Below are positions 19,148 to 28,126 of a stretch of DNA of 64,000 bases, piece after piece. A program made the translations under genes and the position numbers. This DNA is from Qipengyuania sp. SS22 (lineage in GTDB: Bacteria; Pseudomonadota; Alphaproteobacteria; Sphingomonadales; Sphingomonadaceae), in the NCBI RefSeq assembly GCF_025736935.1, contig NZ_CP107048.1:682001-746000 (forward strand). The letters run 5' to 3'. Numbering within the stretch: the stretch's first letter is position 1; each line of letters starts with the position of its first letter. The notes below the pieces were generated by a model. That model saw only the letters and a list, made by a program, of their open reading frames with translations, did not search any database and had not been told where the DNA came from.

Positions 19148-20389
19148 TCAACGGTTTGCTCGATTACCATCCACGGTCACGCGGCCAATGTGGTTGGTAC
19201 CACTTTGATGGATCAGCAGCGCCTTACCATCGAGCGTAGTCCGCATGTGCCGCAGGATCCCGGCATGGATGGGGCCCGAAGGAATGGGCCAGCTCTGGAA
19301 AGTCTCGCTCGCGGGCTCGAAACGAACGAGCATGTCAGGGCGTACGCCGCTCTCGTTGTACCAGACAGCACCGTCGAAGATCGCGATGGCATAGGGATGG
19401 GAACCGGGTCCGCTCGGCGACGGCCATTCGGAGATCGTACCGGTTTCCGGATCGTACCGCCCCAATCGTCCCAGCCCCGAATTTACCCACCAGATCACCC
19501 CGTCTTCGTCGATATCGAGCCGGCGCACCTTCGTACCCTCGACAGGCAGAGTGATCTCGGTAACTTCCATCGTTTCCGGATCGACACGCAGCAGGCAGTT
19601 CGCCCCGTTGCAGGCGACCCAGATCGTGCCATCCGCAGCGACTTTCACGCCATATGGCCGCGATCCCTCACGCGGACTTGCGGCCAGTCGTACATCACCG
19701 CTGGCAGTGTCGAGGCGTCCGATCATATTGCTGCCCTGAAGACTGAACCACAGCATGCCATCTGCATCGAACTCTGCCGTATGGGGGTCGCGTGCAGCCT
19801 CGTCGGGCATGGGAAACTCGGTGATCTGCTCGGTTGCCGGGTCGAACCGGCCGATCGTTGCATTGCGATTGCCGGTATACCAGACGGAACCGTCGGGACC
19901 GATGTTGACCGAATGCGGCTTGGCGCCTTTCGGCAGTCGGAATTCGTCCATCTTACCCGTGCTCGGATCGAGACGGCCAAGGATATCGCGCCATTGGCCG
20001 ACCCACCAGATGCTCCCGTCCGGTGCCTCGACCGGATCGCGCGAGCGCTGGCCTAGCGTAGGAACCTGCCATTCCTCGAACTTGATCGCTAGCGGTCCTG
20101 CGACGGGTGTTGCCGCGCGCTTGTCTCCGGGCGGGAAATTTGCCGCGAGATAATCGAGAACGACATCTTCGGTTTCGGGGTTATTGGACAGATCGACCAT
20201 CGTCGAGGCGAGGAAACGCCAATCCTCGCGTGTATAGCCCGAGCTTCTTTCGATCAGGCTCGTCCTGTGACACGAGCTGCAAACGCCTTCGACCAACTGC
20301 TTCCCGTCGCCTTCGGGCAAGGCGAATGCGGTCCCCGGCATGACAAGCCCGAGAAGGAGAACGAGGAAGGCTGTTGGCTTGAAAGGCAT
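19148..20389 (-). CDS. Secreted Vgb-like beta-propeller protein with N-terminal c-type heme motif
   Basis: Encodes 413 aa from the ATG at 20389 (GGGAG 8 nt upstream); this start gives a clean signal peptide ending near TAFA-LPEG. Residues about 28-90 contain one c-type heme site, CSSCH. Residues about 100-410 are blade repeats of the type PDGSVWYTGNRNATIGRFDP, as in virginiamycin B lyase (Vgb) and other streptogramin-lyase-fold propellers. The fusion predicts a periplasmic redox or binding protein. The Vgb fold alone does not show antibiotic lyase activity, and I could not confirm its catalytic residues. It is the first gene inside the island and convergent with the TetR gene. Confidence 0.8.
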   Translation of the reverse strand: MPFKPTAFLVLLLGLVMPGTAFALPEGDGKQLVEGVCSSCHRTSLIERSSGYTREDWRFLASTMVDLSNNPETEDVVLDYLAANFPPGDKRAATPVAGPLAIKFEEWQVPTLGQRSRDPVEAPDGSIWWVGQWRDILGRLDPSTGKMDEFRLPKGAKPHSVNIGPDGSVWYTGNRNATIGRFDPATEQITEFPMPDEAARDPHTAEFDADGMLWFSLQGSNMIGRLDTASGDVRLAASPREGSRPYGVKVAADGTIWVACNGANCLLRVDPETMEVTEITLPVEGTKVRRLDIDEDGVIWWVNSGLGRLGRYDPETGTISEWPSPSGPGSHPYAIAIFDGAVWYNESGVRPDMLVRFEPASETFQSWPIPSGPIHAGILRHMRTTLDGKALLIHQSGTNHIGRVTVDGNRANR

Positions 20390-20811
20390 GTCGAAACTCC
20401 CGCTGGAAGCGCTATTATCGACTAAACGGATCGCGATATAGCTCGGAGCGAGGATGCCGAAGCGCGCGTGCGAGTGCAAGCGGGCCGTTCACGGATCGAA
20501 GCGGGGGAGGTGGTCCCGCCTTCTTGAACAGGCTGAGCCGACGTTCGACATTTATGCAATTCGGTTCGACGGTAAGCTTTACGCAAGCAGGTGCTGGGCA
20601 GTCTTCTGTTTGGGGCGTAAAAACAGGCGTCTTGATATTGCCATTGGCGCGACGGTGATGGATCCATCATCGATGCTTATGCCAACCATCGCATCGCGGG
20701 CGATCCACTACCTGCGATAGAAGCGGCCACCCTAGATCGATTCGAAATCCGTAGTCGCAAGCCAAACGCTTTGCCCTTGTCATGCCGCCGATGCTGGGCT
20801 CTCATGAGAAG
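20390..20811. other. Non-coding gap between the propeller gene and the antiporter
   Basis: A stretch of 422 bp of moderate GC inside the island. Small open frames on both strands lack recognisable domains, good ribosome sites and codon bias like the neighbours. It must contain the promoters of two divergent genes, but no clear -35/-10 pair or palindrome stands out. Confidence 0.5.
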
Positions 20812-22068
20812 ATGCCAACGCTAAGTCCTGAAATTGCCCTTCTGGTCCTAGGCGGCCTTCTTTTGGCCACGGTATTTGCGGGGACGCTCTCGAGCCGGTT
20901 CGGCCTGCCGGCGCTGATCGGTTTCCTCTGCCTCGGCATGCTCGTGGGCGTGGATGGTCCGGGAGGGATTGCCTTCGACGATTATCTTCTGACGCAGGGC
21001 GTCGGCATTGCCTGCCTGATATTCATTCTGTTTTCAGGAGGTCTCGATACCGATTGGCGCGACTTTCGCCGTGTCGCTTCGCCGGCATTGCTGCTCGCAA
21101 CGCTCGGTGTCCTGATCAGCGCCGGGACTATTGCTCTCTCATCGGTCCTTATCCTCGGGTTCACCCCTTTTCAGGGCTTCCTGCTTGGGGCGATCGTGGC
21201 CTCGACAGATGCCGCAGCCGTGTTCGCCATCCTGCGGTCCACCGGGCTCGCCCTTCATGGCGACGTAAGAGCCCTGATCGAGGTCGAGTCCGGCTCCAAC
21301 GATCCGATGGCCATCTTCCTGGTCGGAGCGGCGCTATTGTTCATGACCGTTCCCGGTGCGTCTCCATTTTCGATCGTGCCAGACTTCGCCGCGCAGATGC
21401 CGATAGGCGCCGGTATCGGGCTAGGGATAGGATATTTGTTGCCCGAAGTGCTCAAGCGCAGCCAGTATCGGCATGGCGGTTTGGCTTTCGTCATCTCGAT
21501 TGCGGGGGCACTCATTTCCTATGGCCTTGCCGAAGTGCTCGGCGGGAACGGCTTTCTGGCGGCCTATATTGCGGGTCTGACCGCCGGCAATCGTGTCTAT
21601 AGGGCACGCCATATTGTCTCGACATTCCAGGATGGAATGGCGTGGCTTTCTCAGGTCGTGATGTTCCTGACACTCGGACTACTCATCACTCCGTCGAACC
21701 TCATCGATGTGATCATACCGGGCCTGGCGATTACCTTCATTCTGATGGTCGTCGCTCGCCCGATCAGCGTGTTTATCTGCCTTCTTCCGTTCCGCAGGTT
21801 CGACTGGCGCGAGAAACTGTTCGTTTCGTGGGCGGGGTTGCGCGGGGCCGTGCCGATCGTGCTGGCAACGTTTCCGATGGTGGCCGGCATCCCCAGCGCT
21901 TTTGCAATCTTCAACATCGTCTTCTTCGTCGTGTTGCTATCGAGCGTAATTCAAGGACCGACAATGAACTGGATGGCGAAGCGGCTGCGCCTTACAACAG
22001 AAAAAGCACAGCCCGATGAGGCGCATGCCGCCCTTGCGGAAGACGGCGTGGAGCGAGACCCGCATTGA
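20812..22068 (+). CDS. NhaP2/CvrA-type K+(Na+)/H+ antiporter, membrane domain only
   Basis: Encodes 418 aa from 20812 (430 with codons back to 20782). The start at 20812 places MPTLSPEIALLVLGG level with the N-terminus of E. coli NhaP2. About twelve membrane helices are visible. The ion-site region VESGSNDPMAIF and the conserved FRGxN-like segment WAGLRGAVPIVLA closely match the family. E. coli NhaP2 continues with a cytosolic TrkA-C/CorC-like regulatory region of about 170 aa, which is missing; this protein stops shortly after the last helix. It should exchange potassium or sodium for protons and may be less regulated. Confidence 0.87.
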   Translation: MPTLSPEIALLVLGGLLLATVFAGTLSSRFGLPALIGFLCLGMLVGVDGPGGIAFDDYLLTQGVGIACLIFILFSGGLDTDWRDFRRVASPALLLATLGVLISAGTIALSSVLILGFTPFQGFLLGAIVASTDAAAVFAILRSTGLALHGDVRALIEVESGSNDPMAIFLVGAALLFMTVPGASPFSIVPDFAAQMPIGAGIGLGIGYLLPEVLKRSQYRHGGLAFVISIAGALISYGLAEVLGGNGFLAAYIAGLTAGNRVYRARHIVSTFQDGMAWLSQVVMFLTLGLLITPSNLIDVIIPGLAITFILMVVARPISVFICLLPFRRFDWREKLFVSWAGLRGAVPIVLATFPMVAGIPSAFAIFNIVFFVVLLSSVIQGPTMNWMAKRLRLTTEKAQPDEAHAALAEDGVERDPH

Positions 22069-22411
22069 TGTGGTCGGAGCTGAACGCGGGACCGTCCCCG
22101 CATCATTCTCCATCCGCTGTGAGTCCGGATATACACCGATACTGGACGCTATTCCTATACGCGCTCGATACTTGACGAACGGAAGCTTTCGGTTCTCAGC
22201 GCAACCATCTCGAATGACCGGGATTAGGGGGTGTTACCTCCGCGAATTCCAACCCAACGACCTGTTTGTGCGCTGGAGCGTGCTTCCGGCTACGCGGGAC
22301 TGAAGAACTGGTATGACAGAAAAATAGATGCGGTATGATCTAGGGATTGACTACTTTGGTTTGGGCGGTATCGGTAAGGCATAACAAAAAGTAGTATACC
22401 GGGAGGGAATC
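22069..22411. other. Upstream region of the island TonB receptor
   Basis: A stretch of 343 bp without a convincing gene. Its last 70 bp hold the promoter-like and inverted-repeat elements listed separately at 22347-22395, and a strong ribosome site GGGAGGG just before 22412. The rest shows nothing I can support. Confidence 0.5.
22347..22395 (+). promoter_or_regulatory. Candidate promoter and operator dyad of the island TonB receptor
   Basis: ACTACTTT (22350-22357) and AAAGTAGT (22388-22395) are perfect 8-bp inverted repeats 30 nt apart. TTGACT at 22347-22352 with TATCGG at 22369-22374 (16-nt spacer) could be -35 and -10 elements lying within the dyad. The arrangement would suit a looping repressor or an RNA hairpin in the leader. 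Confidence 0.4.
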
Positions 22412-25400
22412 ATGCGTTTCAAACACGGCGTGTCACATCGTGCGTCCTTGTCATCATCAAGGGTGTCATTGCTCTTGGCAGTATCGGGAATTAGCCTGTC
22501 CTGTGCTGCCCCCGTTCAAGCCCAGGATGCGGCCGAGGGGGACGAGGACCAAGCCCAGAACGACTCGGTCATCGTCGTCACCGGGTTTCGCGAAACGGTT
22601 CAGCAATCGATCGAGGAAAAGAAGAGCAACGATCTCATCTTCGACGCCTTGGCGGCCGATGAAATCGGTGACCTTCCAGCCCTCTCGATCGGCGAGGCGC
22701 TCGAGACACTGACCGGAGCAGGTTCCCACCGCGAACAGGGCGGGGCGACCGAAATATCCATTCGCGGCCTCGGCCCTTTCTTAAGCTCGACCACCGTGAA
22801 CGGACGAGCTGCATCCAATGGCAGCGGCGACCGTTCGGTTAATTTCAGCCAGTTCCCTTCTGAGCTATTTAACAAGGTCGGCATCTACAAGACGCAGTCC
22901 GCCAGCCTGATCGAAGGCGGCGTCGCCGGCCAGATCGCGCTCGAGACCGTGCGCCCGATTGACTACGGCAAAAGCCGCTTGCAGGGTCAGTTCAAGCTCA
23001 ACATCAACCCGGACAATCTCGACATCGATGCCGACCAGCGTTTCCAGGACGTCGGGTACCGGGGGTCGCTTTCCTATATCGACCAGTTCCAGTTGGGCGG
23101 GGGCGAGATCGGCATCTCGCTTGGCTATTCGCGCAATTCCTCGACCAATCCGGAGCAGGAAGCTGCGGTCAGCAACACGCTCAACTATTGCGGCTACGAT
23201 CCCAGCAGCACGAGTAGTGGCGTGTTCGACGAAGACAATTGCAACACCACCCGTCCCGACGAAGCGGGGACGGAAGACTTCGTGATTGCACGGAATAGCT
23301 ATTCCTATCGACAGAACATAACCGAAGACATGCGGGATGCGTTTTTCGGGGCAGTCCAGATCCAGCCGGGCCCCGGCGTGGATATCAACATGGATTTCCA
23401 GTATTCGAAGCGCAAGTTCCGCGAACGGCGCAACGATCTGAACTTCTCCGAAGGCCGCAGGGTCGACGGTGAGGGCGACATCGGTGCGCTCGATTACGAC
23501 CTGATTACCGGGCCCTATGGTGAGTTGTACCAGTTTACCGGCGAAACCAGTGTCGAGACTAACAGCGAGTACCTCGAGCGCGACGAGGAATATTATGGCG
23601 GTGGCTTGGCTGTCGATCTCGATCTCACCGAACGCCTGACCTTCTCGGCCGACGTGTCTTATTCGCAGACCCAGCGGATCGAGGAAGCGACTCAGGTGCG
23701 CATGCGCATCCGCGACCAGCTCGATATCTTCGGCAATGGAGATCAGTATCCGCTCGCTGTGGAGAGCAACGGCGAGAATAACAACGACCGGATCGAGACC
23801 GCCTATCTGGTCGGCCAGAACGGCTCGTTGATCCCCAACTTCGTGGTTCAGGCGTTCGACCCGAATAATTACGACCTGTTCCGCAACGATGCCCGTGTGC
23901 GGTACGATCTGGAACAGGATCGCTACAACAGCATCTTCGCTTGGCGGGGGGACCTGAATTATGAGATGGATGGCTTCGTCAACTCGATCCAGGGCGGGGT
24001 GCGTTTCCAGGAACTCAAGTATCGCGATGTTCCGGGCGCAGCGTCCGGCAGCAGCCGCTTCGAGAACACTTACAGCAACGAGGCCTTGGCTATTGCGAAC
24101 CAGGCCTGTCGTACCGCCTTCCCCGAAAAAGGCTTCCTGAACTCGGTTTCGGGCGGCAACCCCCTCGTCACGATCGTCGACACCTCCGGCAACGTGATAG
24201 GGACGACCAATACCTTCGCGACATTCGATGCGTTGTGCCTCGCCCAGACACTGGAGGCGAACGATCCCACGGGTGTCATCACCTTCGACGAGGATGGCAT
24301 ACCGAGCTATCCCGACGGGAACTTCGATTCAATCCAGAACAGCGATGTCTACGAGAAAACGAAGGCGGCGTATCTTCAGGTAAATTTCGATGGCGAGCTC
24401 GGCCAGCTCCCGGTTCGCGGGAATGCCGGCGTGCGCGTGGTAAAGACCGATGTCCGCTCAACCGGGTTCCGCGGCACGCTCACCGCAGTCTACGACGACA
24501 CGACCAACGAACTGGTCGATGTGGTAGAGGACCAAGATTCGCTCGTCTCGCTAGCCGCAGAGAATTCCTACACGGAATGGCTCCCGAGCCTCAATCTGAC
24601 CTTCGAACTCCAGCCCGACCTGCTGGGCAGGTTTGCGGTATATCGCGCGCTCTCGCGCCCGGACCCGTCAAATCTCGGCTACGGCCGGACCTTCACCGCC
24701 CTTGTTGAAGAGGGGGATCCGGTTTTCTCGATCGCGGATGCGATCGGATCGGCAAACGCAACGGGCAACCCGTTCACCGATCCGCTGCTGTCATGGAACG
24801 TCGATGCCGCGGTGGAATGGTATCCGGATGCGGATTCGATCCTCGCGATCGGCGCCTATTACAAGAGCTTCAACGGCGGGTTCGAAACCATCGGTCGGTT
24901 CGAAACCTTCACCGTCGACGGCGAGAATCTCGAAACGCTGGTTACCACCGCCAACACCAGCGAAGACACCAGCACCATTTGGGGTATCGAGGCGACCGCG
25001 GCGCACCGCTTCTCGTGGCTGCCAAAGCCGCTGGACGGCCTCGGCTTCAAGGTCAGCTACAACTTCGCCGATTCCGACTTCGAATTCCAGGACGACACGC
25101 TCGGCGCGATCACCACGATCAACAGCGACCTGTCGCGGACGACAAGTGACGCGCTGATACCTCCGGCCAATATCTTCGGCCTCTCCAAGCACGTGCTTTC
25201 AGCGCAGGCGTTCTACGAGATCGGAAAGCTCGAACTGCAAGGCGTGTACAAGTACCGCAGCGAGTACTTCCAGCAGTTCGTCAGCACCCCGGGACGAGTC
25301 CGGTTTGTGGACGACACCGGGGTCTTCGAAGCACGGATATCCTATTCCCTCACCGACAACATCCGGATCAGTGCCGAAGGCTTGAACCTATTCAACGAAC

Positions 25401-25492
25401 CGCGCGTGGATCACCGCGGGACGCGGACGAACCTCGGCCAGGTCCTGTCCTATGGCCCCCGCTATTATGTAGGTGTCCGGGCCAAATTCTAA
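22412..25492 (+). CDS. TonB-dependent receptor, Caulobacter/Xanthomonas carbohydrate type
   Basis: Encodes 1026 aa. A signal peptide (cleavage near VQAQ-DAAE) is followed by the TonB box NDSVIVVTGFRETVQQSIEEK, then the plug with SIRGLGPFLSSTTVNGR and SLIEGGVAGQIALETVRP, typical of the large receptors that import plant and algal oligosaccharides in Xanthomonas, Caulobacter and sphingomonads. The barrel ends in ...YYVGVRAKF. The start has GGGAGGG 4 nt upstream. The PL6 lyase 550 bp downstream on the same strand suggests alginate-derived oligosaccharides as cargo. It is part of the island and appears intact. Confidence 0.92.
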   Translation: MRFKHGVSHRASLSSSRVSLLLAVSGISLSCAAPVQAQDAAEGDEDQAQNDSVIVVTGFRETVQQSIEEKKSNDLIFDALAADEIGDLPALSIGEALETLTGAGSHREQGGATEISIRGLGPFLSSTTVNGRAASNGSGDRSVNFSQFPSELFNKVGIYKTQSASLIEGGVAGQIALETVRPIDYGKSRLQGQFKLNINPDNLDIDADQRFQDVGYRGSLSYIDQFQLGGGEIGISLGYSRNSSTNPEQEAAVSNTLNYCGYDPSSTSSGVFDEDNCNTTRPDEAGTEDFVIARNSYSYRQNITEDMRDAFFGAVQIQPGPGVDINMDFQYSKRKFRERRNDLNFSEGRRVDGEGDIGALDYDLITGPYGELYQFTGETSVETNSEYLERDEEYYGGGLAVDLDLTERLTFSADVSYSQTQRIEEATQVRMRIRDQLDIFGNGDQYPLAVESNGENNNDRIETAYLVGQNGSLIPNFVVQAFDPNNYDLFRNDARVRYDLEQDRYNSIFAWRGDLNYEMDGFVNSIQGGVRFQELKYRDVPGAASGSSRFENTYSNEALAIANQACRTAFPEKGFLNSVSGGNPLVTIVDTSGNVIGTTNTFATFDALCLAQTLEANDPTGVITFDEDGIPSYPDGNFDSIQNSDVYEKTKAAYLQVNFDGELGQLPVRGNAGVRVVKTDVRSTGFRGTLTAVYDDTTNELVDVVEDQDSLVSLAAENSYTEWLPSLNLTFELQPDLLGRFAVYRALSRPDPSNLGYGRTFTALVEEGDPVFSIADAIGSANATGNPFTDPLLSWNVDAAVEWYPDADSILAIGAYYKSFNGGFETIGRFETFTVDGENLETLVTTANTSEDTSTIWGIEATAAHRFSWLPKPLDGLGFKVSYNFADSDFEFQDDTLGAITTINSDLSRTTSDALIPPANIFGLSKHVLSAQAFYEIGKLELQGVYKYRSEYFQQFVSTPGRVRFVDDTGVFEARISYSLTDNIRISAEGLNLFNEPRVDHRGTRTNLGQVLSYGPRYYVGVRAKF

Positions 25493-26044
25493 AGCTGGAA
25501 GGCAACCGGGTGCTCTCCTGTACGCTCGACTTGGGAGGGGAGCATCCGGACAGCCGCATCGGTCCTGTCGGATAACCGGATCGCCTGATCAGTATGTGTT
25601 CGTCGACCGGGAAGATTTGCCGCGGCGGACACGCAGGTAGGTCTCCCGCTGACCGGCAATCCCGCAACCATGCGTATCGGGTAGCTCCGGTGCGAAATCA
25701 TCAGAGTATCTGGGGCTCGGGATCGCGGCACGAGCAGGGCCGGCGAGCGTACGCGGTACAAGGATGCTGCTATCGACGCGTCAGGGACCGCGATCCGGTC
25801 GGGTTTCGACATGCGATATGGATGCAGTTGCAGCACATTCTCGAACGGCCGCTCGACATGATCTCGAACACTGGCGCTCGAGGAATTCTAGCAGCGCAGC
25901 ACGCAAACGCGCGAGCGGTTCTTCGTCCTGACGGATCAGGGGCGGTGCTGGAATAGGGCGACTGGACATCCTGTGATGAATCCTACGTCGCGTCCCGGCA
26001 TGCCCCGCTGTCCATCCTCGCAATCCCACCTTAAGGGTACGAAA
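25493..26044. other. Non-coding gap between TonB receptor and PL6 lyase
   Basis: A stretch of 552 bp. It starts with the hairpin at 25508-25547. Open frames at 25594-25956 (plus) and 25489-25836 (minus) encode arginine-rich products with no domain. Alginate loci often carry a GntR-type regulator at such positions; I looked for one in all frames and saw no convincing trace. Confidence 0.5.
25508..25547 (+). terminator. Stem-loop after the island TonB receptor
   Basis: GGGTGCTCTCC (25508-25518) pairs over 11 positions, two of them G-U, with GGGGAGCATCC (25537-25547), starting 15 bp past the receptor stop. There is no T-run, so it may be a Rho-assisted end or an mRNA-stabilising hairpin that separates receptor from lyase transcripts. 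Confidence 0.45.
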
Positions 26045-27406
26045 ATGCTACACAAACTGATCCAGGGCGCCGTGATCTGCTGGTTGTTGGCCACGTCCGC
26101 TAGCGCAAGAGACTACTTTGTCGAGAGCCAAGCTGAATACGCCCGCGCGATCGAAGTGATCGAAGCCGGGGATACGGTCACGCTTGCAAATGGCGAATGG
26201 CACGACTTCGAAATGGTTATCACGGGATCGGGCCGGAAAGATGCCCCGATTACAATCGCTGGCCAAACCAAGGGCGGGGTCGCCTTGACGGGCAGGTCGA
26301 GCTTGCGGATCGGCGGCCGACATATTGTGGTGCGGGATCTTGTGTTCAGGGATGGCTACAGCCCGCGAAGCGAGGTGATATCGTTCCGCCGCAGCAAGAG
26401 TGACCTCGCCGCTCACAGTCGTATAACCGAGGTCGTCATCGACGGGTTCAGCAAGCCCGATCCTCGTGACGACGATTATTGGGTCGGTCTCTACGGGACG
26501 AACAATCGCTTCGATCACAATCACCTCGTTGGGAAGACCAACAAGGGTGTGACGCTGGCGGTGCGGCTTGACAGCGAGCAAAGCCGAGAGAACCATCACA
26601 GGATCGATCACAACTATTTCGGGCCGCGACCGGTGCTGGGCACGAATGGTGGCGAGACCATTCGCATCGGGACAAGCACCTATTCAAGGTATTCGTCAAA
26701 CACCTTGGTCGAGAACAATGTGTTCGATCGTACCGATGGCGAAATCGAAATCATCTCCTCCAAGTCAGGCGGCAATATCTATCGCGGGAACCTGTTTTTG
26801 CGCGCACGCGGCGCGCTCACGCTACGACATGGCGACAACAATGTGGTCGAGAGGAACATCTTTCTTGGACGTGGGAAAGACGGCACAGGCGGCATTCGCG
26901 TCATCAATCGCAACCAAATCGTACGTGACAACTATATGGAAGGGTTGCGGGGCACGGGCTTCTGGGGTGCGCTAACGGTGATGAACGGCGTTCCGAACTC
27001 GCCGATCAATCGATATGTTCAAGTCGAGAATGCGCGCATCGAGAACAATACCATCGTCGATAGCGCGCGGATAACGTTTGGAGCCGGTTCGGATGAGGAA
27101 CGGTCCGCGCCTCCGATAAGAAGTTGTTTTGCTCGAAATCTCCTAAGCGCTGGCGGAACCGATACTTTTATCGAGGTCGATGCCGACATTTCGGGGATAC
27201 AGTTTGCCGACAATCGAGTGTTGCATGGCGAAGTGCATAGTTCCCTGGGAGAACTAACTACCACACCAACGCGATTGGAGCGTGCGGCGAACGGCTTGCT
27301 GTATCCGGTCGATCCACGGATGGCTGGCGTCGGCGTTTCGCGCGATCTGACCCCGGTCTCGCTCGAGATGGTAGGGGTGGCTTGGTATCCCAAACCCGCG
27401 AATTAG
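26045..27406 (+). CDS. Secreted PL6-family alginate lyase
   Basis: Encodes 453 aa from 26045 (AAGG upstream; the protein begins MLHKLIQG with a signal peptide ending near SASA-RDYF). The parallel beta-helix of polysaccharide lyase family 6 is evident from repeated N-x-F turns. The PL6 signature NGGETIRIG occurs at 201-209, then EIEIISSKSGGN and LTLRHGDNNVVERN. Lys240 and Arg261 are spaced 21 residues apart, as are the catalytic Lys250 and Arg271 of chondroitinase B. The enzyme should cleave alginate by beta-elimination in the periplasm or outside. A second C-terminal helix domain found in longer PL6 enzymes is absent. Confidence 0.92.
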   Translation: MLHKLIQGAVICWLLATSASARDYFVESQAEYARAIEVIEAGDTVTLANGEWHDFEMVITGSGRKDAPITIAGQTKGGVALTGRSSLRIGGRHIVVRDLVFRDGYSPRSEVISFRRSKSDLAAHSRITEVVIDGFSKPDPRDDDYWVGLYGTNNRFDHNHLVGKTNKGVTLAVRLDSEQSRENHHRIDHNYFGPRPVLGTNGGETIRIGTSTYSRYSSNTLVENNVFDRTDGEIEIISSKSGGNIYRGNLFLRARGALTLRHGDNNVVERNIFLGRGKDGTGGIRVINRNQIVRDNYMEGLRGTGFWGALTVMNGVPNSPINRYVQVENARIENNTIVDSARITFGAGSDEERSAPPIRSCFARNLLSAGGTDTFIEVDADISGIQFADNRVLHGEVHSSLGELTTTPTRLERAANGLLYPVDPRMAGVGVSRDLTPVSLEMVGVAWYPKPAN

Positions 27407-28126
27407 GCGGGGTTCTAAAGAGCTTCTTTCTCCGGCCAGCCTCTAACACGAAACTGCTTTTTGCAGAGCAGTCATGGGCGCAGGGCGCAGTGACAGGTCG
27501 GGTGCGGATTGAGCTACGATCGAGCCGTTGCAGTCGCTTGGGGTTGACTGGTAGACTAGGTCCACGGACATCCCGCAGAGCACTGTTGCGCCAGAGCCGC
27601 TGCCGCGGGCCTATTTTGCGCATCAGCTGCTCCCTTTCCCAGGCAGGTCGGGGTTCGCCAGGGTCTTCTCGCGGGATGGCCGTAGTCGCCGCGGCGAAGT
27701 TGAGACCGATGGCAGCCGGAATTCTACGCTTCCGTGCAGAGCGCTCGAGGTGTTTTTCAACCGTGCGCATTGTGCTCAGACCGCGGTTCGCTGTGTTCAG
27801 GCAGCGCCCCAGTTCGGGCGTCCAATCCGGCTGTACTTTCCGAACATCTTCGAATGACCGTGACCGGTCGGGCTTCCACATCTTCTTCGCTGCAGCGTTA
27901 TCAAGGTTTCTTCGATGATTTCGCTGAACCTGCGGTTGTCATAGATCGCGAATGGGCATGGCTAGTCGGTGCAGCTGAGGGGATGGTCGGTTCTACGACC
28001 GACGCACGAGCACCCTCGGTCTTGCCGAAAAGGGCCCTAACTTCGCGAGACAGGTGGCCCAGATCGGGCATCATCGCACATGCTAAGAGGCGAAAAGGCG
28101 AAAATCTGCGGCGTAACGCGCTAAAA
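27407..28126. other. Gene-free border region of the island next to tRNA-Pro
   Basis: A stretch of 720 bp between the lyase stop and the tRNA, where an integrase gene would be expected. Only weak frames are present. A minus-strand frame (27258-27881) contains GLSTMRTVEKHLER, reminiscent of part of a LuxR helix-turn-helix. A plus-strand frame has FFDDFAEPAVVID, reminiscent of a PAS domain start. They lie on opposite strands and cannot both be real. I see no tyrosine-recombinase motif. The region is probably decayed DNA. Confidence 0.5.

Noticed and set aside
20454..20720. 88-codon plus-strand frame in the gap before the antiporter
   Set aside because: Basic, low-complexity product without ribosome site or domain; overlapped by an equally unconvincing minus-strand frame.
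25594..25956. Possible GntR-type regulator between receptor and lyase
   Set aside because: Expected from other alginate loci, but no winged-helix or FCD pattern is seen in any frame.
27258..27881. Minus-strand frame with a LuxR-like scrap (GLSTMRTVEKHLER)
   Set aside because: The first half of a LuxR helix-turn-helix is missing, the frame overlaps the end of the PL6 gene, and the rest is unlike any domain. Kept only as a hint of decay.
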